A DNA stretch of 5,354 nucleotides. Origin: Planctomycetota bacterium (GTDB lineage: Bacteria > Planctomycetota > PUPC01 > DSUN01). The stretch's first letter is position 1; each line of letters opens with the position of its first letter. Both the position numbers and the translations under genes were made by a program. Positions 1-4,337 of the stretch are shown in pieces. Under the pieces are notes generated by a model that was not told the origin of the DNA, searched no databases, and worked only from the letters and a program-made list of their open reading frames with translations. The stretch is taken from contig VGYW01000528.1 in NCBI GenBank assembly GCA_016872875.1, positions 1 through 5,354 of the forward strand. Direction: 5' to 3'.

Positions 1-30
1 ACCCTGGGCCCCTCGAAAAAGGCCGCTTGA
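1..30 (+). CDS. Possible C-terminal tail of an upstream gene (partial)
   Basis: Read from base 1, the first frame gives TLGPSKKAA and then a TGA at 28-30. The Lys/Ala-rich ending is typical of a bacterial C-terminus, and the inverted repeat that follows starts exactly at the last base of the TGA. This is only nine residues, so no family can be named and the reading may be chance. The sequence left of the window would decide it. Confidence 0.22.
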   Translation, partial: TLGPSKKAA

Positions 31-175
31 AATCTCTCCGAAAAACACGATTCTGGATGTTTGTAGGCCTACGTTACCTCCCGTCCTCATTTGCGGCCTT
101 GCCCCTTGGTTGCGGCTTGCCGCGATGTGGCCTCTGTGCTACAAACATGCAGAATCTTGTTTTCCGGAAAGATTT
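30..175. repeat. Imperfect inverted repeat, 37-bp arms (palindromic element)
   Basis: Bases 30-66 are the reverse complement of 139-175 with 33 of 37 positions matching. The arms are AT-richer than the surroundings and share GATGTTTGTAG-type ends facing inward. The 72-nt interior (67-138) is GC-rich and contains the first copy of a 22-nt direct repeat. The right arm also holds a perfect 10-bp palindrome, TTTCCGGAAA, at 161-170. Total length is 146 bp with no transposase inside. It could be a MITE-like or REP-like dispersed element, or a structured 3' end for an upstream transcript; no T-run follows the stem, so it is not a classical intrinsic terminator. Together with the direct repeat and promoter it accounts for most of the first 309 bases, where no complete gene was found. 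Confidence 0.7.
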
Positions 176-208
176 TTCCTCCGCGTTTGGTTGCGGCTTG
201 CCGCGATG
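106..208. repeat. Direct repeat pair, 22 nt, with hairpin core GCGGCTTGCCGC
   Basis: Bases 106-127 and 187-208 are identical over 22 nt, 81 bp apart, and similarity continues weakly for about 16 bases afterwards. Each copy contains GCGGC-TT-GCCGC (112-123 and 193-204), a small hairpin core. A degenerate third copy, TTGCGGCCTTGCC, lies at 91-103. The pair straddles the right arm of the inverted repeat, so one copy is inside that element and one outside. A REP-like dispersed unit is the likely explanation. A binding site for a dimeric regulator upstream of the sulfatase promoter is a weaker alternative. Confidence 0.6.
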
Positions 209-254
209 GGTTCTCCGTGGTGGGATTCCGTCGGCCCTGCTGCGAACGCACCGG

Positions 255-283
255 TTGTGGTGGTGTGGGCGATGGACTATAAT
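255..283 (+). promoter_or_regulatory. Sigma70-type promoter for the sulfatase gene
   Basis: TATAAT at 278-283 matches the -10 consensus perfectly. TTGTGG at 255-260 matches the first three bases of the -35 box, with an ideal 17-nt spacer. Initiation would fall near base 290, giving a leader of about 20 nt that contains the AGGAG ribosome site at 299-303, six bases before the ATG at 310. No terminator lies between it and the gene. An exact TATAAT in such GC-rich DNA is unlikely by chance, but function is inferred. Confidence 0.6.
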
Positions 284-309
284 CGAGCGGGCGTGAACAG
301 GAGCACCAG

Positions 310-1827
310 ATGCGGCGACGCGAGTTTCTGAAGGCCGCGGCCCTGGGCGCGACGACGGCTGGGCTGTCGTGCCGGCGGCTCCCGGCGATGGGCCGCGGCG
401 AACGCAGGCCAAACGTGGTCTTCATCCTCACCGACGACCAGCGCTGGGACGCGATGGGCTGCGCGGGGCACCCGTTTCTGAAGACGCCTCACCTCGACCG
501 TCTGGCCGCCGAGGGGGCACGCTTCGCCAACGCCTTCTGCACCACCAGCCTCTGCTCGCCGAGCCGCGCCTCGATGCTCTCGGGCCTCTACGCCCACGCC
601 CACGGCGTGACGAACAACTTCACCGACTACCCGAACGCCCTCCCCAGCTTCCCCCGCCAGCTCCAGGCCGCAGGCTACGCCACCGCCTACGTCGGCAAGT
701 GGCACATGAACGAGGAGAGCGACGAACGCCGCCCAGGCTTCGACTTCTGGGCCTCCCACAAAGGCCAGGCGAAATACTACGACACCGAGTTCAACGTCAA
801 CGGCGCCCGCAGCGTGCTCAAGGGCTACTACACGACCCGCGTCACCGACCTCGCCATCGAGTGGCTCGGCCAGCAGCGCCCCGACCGCCCCTTCCTGCTG
901 ATGCTCGGCCACAAGGCCCCCCACTCGCCCAACACGCCCGAGCCGCAATACGAACACCTCTTCGATTCCATGAAGATTGACTATCCGCCCACGGCCTTCG
1001 CCCTGGAGGGGAAGCCCGACTGGATTCGCCAGCGGCTCGACACCTGGCATGGCATCTACGGCCCGCTCTGGGGCTTCCGAAAGGAGTTCCCCGACCGGCG
1101 TCCCGAGGGCGCCGCCGCCTTCGCCGCCTTCTGCCGCGCCTACTACGCCACGATCAAGAGCGTGGACGACTCGGTTGGCCGCCTCTACGCCGCCCTGGCG
1201 CAGGCGGGGCAGCTCGACGACACGCTCATCATCTTCGTCGGCGACAACGGCTTCTTCCTCGGCGAGCACGGGATGATGGACAAGCGGGCGATGCACGAGG
1301 CCAGCATCCGCATCCCTCTCCTCGCCCGCTATCCCGCCATCATCACCCGCCGCGCTGTCGTGCCCGAGATGGTGCTCAATGTGGACCTGGCGCCCACAAT
1401 CCTGGACATCTGCGGCGCCAAGGCGCTCCCGCGCGTCCACGGCAAGTCTTGGAAGCCCTTGATGAGCATCCCCGAGGGCGCGTCAGACTATCTCGATGTC
1501 TGGCGGAGGTCGTGGTTCTACGCCTACGACTACGAGAAGCAGTTCCCCTACACCCCGAACGTCCGCGGCGTGCGGACCGACGACTGGAAGTACATCCACT
1601 ACCCCCACGGCGACGGCGGCCCCGACCGCCACAAGGCCGAGCTGTACCACGTCAAGTCGGACCCGCTCGAAACCAGGAACCTCATTGACGACCCCGCCTT
1701 TGCCCGGACGCTTTCCGCGTTGAGGCGCGAGCTTGAGCGCCTGATGAAGTCCGCCGGCGCCCTCCCCGACCGCGTGCCCCTCGACAAAGGCGTCAAAGCC
1801 GTCCTCCCCGACAAGTCCATCCGATGA
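310..1827 (+). CDS. Tat-exported type I (S1 family) sulfatase
   Basis: This 505-residue protein should hydrolyse a sulfate ester outside the cytoplasm; its substrate cannot be read from sequence. The N-terminus [17 protein letters not shown] is a twin-arginine leader with a short hydrophobic stretch. C21 follows GLS, a poor lipobox, so lipoprotein anchoring is uncertain. Mature-domain motifs are complete: D42-D43 in ILTDDQ (calcium ligands), C82-S-P-S-R86 (Cys-type signature whose cysteine is converted to formylglycine), GKWH with K130 and H132, KAPHSP with H205, and GDNG with D312-N313. The tail has [12 protein letters not shown] followed by [15 protein letters not shown], the usual S1 C-terminal subdomain. 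Length is normal for the family. The ATG at 310 is supported by AGGAG six bases upstream and by the complete leader. The Cys-type needs a maturase (FGE or anSME), which is not in this window. GlcNAc-6-sulfatase-like groups are a guess only. Confidence 0.95.
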   Translation: MRRREFLKAAALGATTAGLSCRRLPAMGRGERRPNVVFILTDDQRWDAMGCAGHPFLKTPHLDRLAAEGARFANAFCTTSLCSPSRASMLSGLYAHAHGVTNNFTDYPNALPSFPRQLQAAGYATAYVGKWHMNEESDERRPGFDFWASHKGQAKYYDTEFNVNGARSVLKGYYTTRVTDLAIEWLGQQRPDRPFLLMLGHKAPHSPNTPEPQYEHLFDSMKIDYPPTAFALEGKPDWIRQRLDTWHGIYGPLWGFRKEFPDRRPEGAAAFAAFCRAYYATIKSVDDSVGRLYAALAQAGQLDDTLIIFVGDNGFFLGEHGMMDKRAMHEASIRIPLLARYPAIITRRAVVPEMVLNVDLAPTILDICGAKALPRVHGKSWKPLMSIPEGASDYLDVWRRSWFYAYDYEKQFPYTPNVRGVRTDDWKYIHYPHGDGGPDRHKAELYHVKSDPLETRNLIDDPAFARTLSALRRELERLMKSAGALPDRVPLDKGVKAVLPDKSIR

Positions 1828-1849
1828 ACCGAGGCCGCGCCATCCCAAC

Positions 1850-1880
1850 CCTCGTTCCCACGATCCGCGTGGGAACGAGG
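1850..1880. repeat. Perfect 13-bp palindrome (dispersed-repeat type hairpin)
   Basis: CCTCGTTCCCACG at 1850-1862 pairs without mismatch with CGTGGGAACGAGG at 1868-1880 around the five-base loop ATCCG. It starts 22 bases after the sulfatase stop codon. I recall GTTCCCACG/CGTGGGAAC palindromes as a widespread intergenic repeat in environmental genomes; that is memory, not a search. There is no T-run on either side, so an intrinsic terminator is unlikely, although the hairpin could protect the 3' end of the sulfatase mRNA. Confidence 0.75.
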
Positions 1881-1961
1881 AATCGTCCTCGTCCTCGCCT
1901 CTTCTCTCAGCAGGCCAAGGGGATCGAGGACGAAGGACGAGGACGAGGCACGAGGACGATT
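1881..1961. repeat. Inverted repeat with GGACGA-type tandem units
   Basis: AATCGTCCTCGT (1881-1892) is the perfect complement of ACGAGGACGATT (1950-1961). Pairing continues inward to 1901/1939 if two single bases (1943 and 1949) bulge, giving about 21 bp in all. The right half is built of repeated GGACGA units (from about 1928). The repeat begins on the base after the preceding palindrome, so the two form one compound block between the sulfatase gene and the next promoter. A reading frame does pass through it, but its low-complexity Arg/Gly translation is not credible protein. Confidence 0.65.
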
Positions 1962-1992
1962 GGGGGAGGGCGTGGGCTCGGGCATGTCAGCC

Positions 1993-2021
1993 TTGACCCG
2001 CCGGGCGGGGGCGGGTATCCT
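1993..2021 (+). promoter_or_regulatory. Sigma70-like promoter giving a possibly leaderless mRNA
   Basis: TTGACC (1993-1998) matches five of six -35 consensus bases. TATCCT (2016-2021) matches four of six -10 bases, and the spacer is exactly 17 nt. Six bases after the -10 box comes the ATG at 2028, which is where transcription would be expected to begin. The spacer and the end of the -35 box hold a 6-bp inverted repeat, CCCGCC-G-GGCGGG (1997-2009), which could be an operator or simply GC-rich bias. No Shine-Dalgarno sequence at usable spacing precedes the ATG, which fits leaderless translation. Confidence 0.5.
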
Positions 2022-2027
2022 ATGGGG

Positions 2028-4160
2028 ATGGTGCAATCGAGCGTATCGGATGGAGTCTGCATGCTGCGGCTGAATGCGCCGCCGGTGAATGCCATCACGT
2101 TCGCGCTGCTCGACGAGCTGCGCGCCGCGGTGCGCAAGGCGGGCGCGGACGCGGCGGTGCGCGGGGTCGTGATCGCGGGGGACGAGCGGCATTTCAGCGC
2201 GGGCGCGGACGTTAACCTGTTCCGCGAGATGCGGTGCGCGGAGGACGTGGTGCGGATGTCGCGGGTCTTCCAGGAGGCGATGCAGGAGGTGGAGGACTCG
2301 CCGAAGCCGGCCGTGGCCGCGGTGGCCGGGAAGGTGCTGGGGTGCGCCGTCGAGCTTGCCGCGGCCTGCCACTATCGCATTTCGACTTGCGATGCGCAGT
2401 TCAGCATGCCGGAGGTCACGCTCGGCATCAACCCGGGCGCGGGCGCCACGGCTCGCCTGCCCAGGCTCATCGGCGTCGAGCACGCCCTGAGGATGCTGCT
2501 GACCGGAGGCCCGATTGGCGCGGAGGAAGCTCAGAAGATTGGCCTGGTGGACGCGCTCTGCGGCCCGGACGAGTTGATCGAGCGAGCGAGGGAGCTCGCG
2601 GGGCACGGAGGCCCCGCCCACAGAACAAGAGAGCGCGCGGAGCGGATAGGGGACAAGGCGGCGAACGACGCGGCGTTCGCGGCGGCGGGAAAGCTCCTGG
2701 CGAAGGTTCGGCCCGAGTTCGTCGCGCCGCGACTGATCCTGGAGGCTGTGCGGGCGGGGGTAGAAGACTCCTTCGAGGCGGCGCTCCGCAAGGAGCAGGA
2801 GGCCGTGCCCGAGTGCATGGCCACGGCCGCCACGCGGAACAAGCTCTACCTCTTCTTCGCCACGCGCGACACGGGCAAGCTCGGCGATCCCGGTCTGAAA
2901 TCCGAAATCCGAAATCCGAAATCCGAGATCGGCCAGGCGGCGGTCGTTGGCATGGGCTCGATGGGCACTGGCATCGCCCAGGCATTCATCCTGGCCGGAG
3001 TGCCGGTGGTGGCCCTCGACGAGGATGAGGCGGCCCTCGCGCGGGGCCGCGAGAGGATCGCCCGCTCGCTCGAGCGGCGCGTGGCCGAGGGCAAGCTCCC
3101 GCACGACCGGGCCGAGCGGACGCTCGGCCTGCTCTCGACGACGGCCGACTGGGCCAAGCTTGCCACCGCCGATTGGGTCGCCGAGGCTGTCTTCGAGCAA
3201 CTGGCCGCCAAACGCACCGTGCTCGCTCGCCTTGAAGAGGTCTGCCGGCCAGATGCCGTGATCGCGTCGAACACCTCCACACTGTCGCTCGACCGCCTCG
3301 CGGAGGGTATGCGGCACCCGTGGCGGCTGGTCGGCATGCACTTTTTCAACCCCGCGCACGCCATGCCGCTTGTCGAGGTCATTCGCCGCGAGGCCACGCC
3401 GCCCGAGGTGGTCGCCGCGGCGCTCAGGCTCGCCAAGACGCTCCGCAAGACGCCCGTCCTCGTCCGCAACCGCGAGGGGTTCCTGGTCAACCGCATCTTC
3501 ATCCCCTACCTCAAGGAGGCATTCTGGCTCTTTGAGGAGGGCGCGGCGGCGGAGGCGATTGACGCGGCGATGGTGGACTTCGGCTTCCCGATGGGGCCGC
3601 TGGCCCTGAGCGACATGGCCGGCCTCGACATCCTGGCGGCGACCGATGCCGTGCTGAGCCGGGCCTTCCCGCGCCACGGCGGCACGTCGGCCATCGTCAC
3701 GCAGCTTGTGTCCCAGGGCCGCCTCGGCCAGAAGGCCGGCGGCGGAGTCTACGACTACGCCGCGGGCGACCACACGCCGCGCGAGAACAGGGGGACGGCG
3801 CGCCTGCTCTCGAGCCTGCAAAGGCACCCTCACCCTACCCTCTCCCCAGGGGAGAGGGCCGAACAGGTCATCGGCATTCGGCGGCGTGCGCCGAGGGAGA
3901 TTGGCGCCGGCGAGATTGCGCAGCGTCTCGTCATGCGAATGGTGGCCGAGGCATTCTGGGTGCTCGGCGAGGGCATCGCGCAGCGGGAGTCCGACATTGA
4001 CGTGGCGATGGTCCTCGGCACCGGCTTCCCCGACTTCCGCGGAGGCGTGCTCAAGCACGCCCGCGACCTGGGAATGGACGCGGTGCGTGCGGAGCTCGCG
4101 AAGCTGGCGTGTGACGTGGGTCAGAGGTACGCATTGCCAGAAGAGTCAAGAGAAAGGTAA
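2028..4160 (+). CDS. Enoyl-CoA hydratase / 3-hydroxyacyl-CoA dehydrogenase fusion (FadB/FadJ/EHHADH type)
   Basis: This 710-residue cytoplasmic enzyme should hydrate 2-enoyl-CoA to 3-hydroxyacyl-CoA and oxidise that with NAD to 3-oxoacyl-CoA. Residues 1 to about 185 are the crotonase domain: HFSAGADV (oxyanion loop), catalytic E109 in AVELAAACHYRI and E129 in MPEVTLG, 20 apart as in rat crotonase (E144/E164). The Rossmann GMGSMGTG begins at 308. The dehydrogenase residues keep human HADH spacing: S417 (SNTSTLS), H438 (HFFNP), E450 (LVEVI), N488 (GFLVNR). Two C-terminal 3HCDH helical repeats span about 484-578 and 628-700. Oddities: the usual GGG before the first glutamate reads GCA; repeat-derived sequence fills residues 290-302 and 599-611; the stop lies inside a mobile element. 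I chose ATG 2028 (MVQSSVSDGV) because homology begins there. ATG 2022 is possible; ATG 1824 would add a low-complexity repeat translation. No thiolase partner is visible. Confidence 0.92.
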   Translation: MVQSSVSDGVCMLRLNAPPVNAITFALLDELRAAVRKAGADAAVRGVVIAGDERHFSAGADVNLFREMRCAEDVVRMSRVFQEAMQEVEDSPKPAVAAVAGKVLGCAVELAAACHYRISTCDAQFSMPEVTLGINPGAGATARLPRLIGVEHALRMLLTGGPIGAEEAQKIGLVDALCGPDELIERARELAGHGGPAHRTRERAERIGDKAANDAAFAAAGKLLAKVRPEFVAPRLILEAVRAGVEDSFEAALRKEQEAVPECMATAATRNKLYLFFATRDTGKLGDPGLKSEIRNPKSEIGQAAVVGMGSMGTGIAQAFILAGVPVVALDEDEAALARGRERIARSLERRVAEGKLPHDRAERTLGLLSTTADWAKLATADWVAEAVFEQLAAKRTVLARLEEVCRPDAVIASNTSTLSLDRLAEGMRHPWRLVGMHFFNPAHAMPLVEVIRREATPPEVVAAALRLAKTLRKTPVLVRNREGFLVNRIFIPYLKEAFWLFEEGAAAEAIDAAMVDFGFPMGPLALSDMAGLDILAATDAVLSRAFPRHGGTSAIVTQLVSQGRLGQKAGGGVYDYAAGDHTPRENRGTARLLSSLQRHPHPTLSPGERAEQVIGIRRRAPREIGAGEIAQRLVMRMVAEAFWVLGEGIAQRESDIDVAMVLGTGFPDFRGGVLKHARDLGMDAVRAELAKLACDVGQRYALPEESRER
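2897..2931 (+). repeat. In-frame heptanucleotide tandem repeat (GAAATCC x4)
   Basis: GAAATCC occurs four times head to tail (2897-2924), followed by a decayed unit GAGATCG (2925-2931). It is translated as KSEIRNPKSEI, exactly in the linker between the hydratase part and the Rossmann domain. Three units make 21 nt, so the reading frame repeats every seven residues, but gain or loss of one unit shifts the frame. From memory, this AATCCGA-type tandem is a common intergenic repeat in some environmental bacteria, so it is probably a captured dispersed repeat rather than ancestral protein sequence. Confidence 0.8.
3822..3858 (+). repeat. In-frame palindromic repeat inside the dehydrogenase C-terminal region
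   Basis: CCCTCTCCCC-A-GGGGAGAGGG (3838-3858) is a perfect 10-bp-arm palindrome, preceded by CACCCTCACCCTA. It is translated as RHPHPTLSPGERA. I recognise this peptide pattern (PHPTLSP-GER) as the usual translation of a widespread intergenic repeat, from memory. It falls between the two 3HCDH helical repeats, after helix-like RLLSSLQ and before RRRAPREI. This linker looks about 15-20 residues longer than in typical EHHADH-type proteins, consistent with insertion. The exact outer borders are not visible; they may reach about 3876. Confidence 0.7.
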
Positions 4161-4304
4161 AATGATTACGGGTAAAATGATAAGAAGAAGAGAGGAAACT
4201 GGGGTCAGAGAAGAAGTCAAACGTGCCTCTGGTCCCATGGTCAGTTCGATTGCCGGTCCGAATCCGTTCTTCTCTTATCATTTTACCCGTAATCATTTTA
4301 CCTT
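4154..4304. mobile_element. MITE-like element with perfect 32-bp terminal inverted repeats
   Basis: Bases 4154-4185 and 4273-4304 are perfect reverse complements over 32 bp, giving a 151-bp unit. Each arm contains an internal direct repeat, GGTAAAATGAT, twice at a 15-bp period (4156-4166 and 4171-4181 on the left). Pairing extends inward by five bases past a one-base bulge (4187-4191 with 4268-4272), and the purine/pyrimidine flanks suggest imperfect extension outward. The arms are strikingly AT-rich against GC-rich neighbours, which points to transfer or transposition. No transposase is encoded, so any movement would depend on one elsewhere. No clear target-site duplication is visible. The left arm supplies the TAA (4158-4160) that ends the fusion gene; the right arm ends 21 bases before the next gene's ribosome site. 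A REP/BIME-like unit is the main alternative. Confidence 0.65.
4200..4237. repeat. Internal hairpin nested in the MITE-like element
   Basis: T4200-GGGGTCAGAG-4210 can pair with CTCTGGTCCC-A4237 (4227-4237) along 11 positions, nine Watson-Crick and two G-U, around a 16-nt loop. Nested inside the 32-bp outer stem, it would make a branched RNA or DNA fold. GGGGTCAGAG-type sequences seem familiar from ends of IS200/RAYT-related repeats, but that is recollection only. Confidence 0.4.
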
Positions 4305-4324
4305 CTCTCTTCTTTCTTCTTTTC

Positions 4325-4330
4325 AAGGAG
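4325..4330 (+). promoter_or_regulatory. Strong Shine-Dalgarno site AAGGAG
   Basis: AAGGAG lies seven bases before the ATG at 4338 and fixes that start codon. It directly follows a pyrimidine-rich tract (4305-4323) after the right arm of the element, so the ribosome site would be single-stranded even if the outer stem folds. It contrasts with the previous gene, which has no such site. Confidence 0.75.
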
Positions 4331-4337
4331 CACAGGA

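Noticed and set aside
110..331. Small + strand open frame through the upstream repeats
   Set aside because: It is composed of the repeat sequences, runs past the sulfatase start in another frame, and covers the promoter; no ribosome site or known motif was seen.
277..1440. 387-codon open frame on the minus strand within the sulfatase gene
   Set aside because: The sulfatase on the other strand has every family motif; the antisense translation is a GC-driven shadow rich in Val/Gly/Glu/Ala.
1850..1880. Intrinsic terminator for the sulfatase gene
   Set aside because: The stem is good, but neither side has a T-run; a dispersed palindrome fits better.
1824..2027. N-terminal extension of the fusion enzyme starting at ATG 1824, overlapping the sulfatase stop as ATGA
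   Set aside because: The 68 extra residues are translated from the two intergenic inverted repeats and are low-complexity Arg/Gly/Pro; crotonase homology starts at 2028, where a promoter also fits.
2897..2931. CRISPR-like array
   Set aside because: The units are 7 nt, contiguous and without spacers; this is a simple tandem repeat.
1599..4058. Very long (819-codon) open frame on the minus strand
   Set aside because: It is opposite two well-supported genes; its translation lacks recognisable domains and is Arg/Ala/His-rich as expected for the complement of GC-rich coding DNA.
4250..4296. Promoter inside the MITE-like element reading into the dehydratase-family gene (TATCAT at 4276-4281 or TAATCA at 4290-4295)
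   Set aside because: No acceptable -35 box lies at 16-18 nt; TTGCCG at 4250-4255 is 20 nt from TATCAT, so it is not supported.
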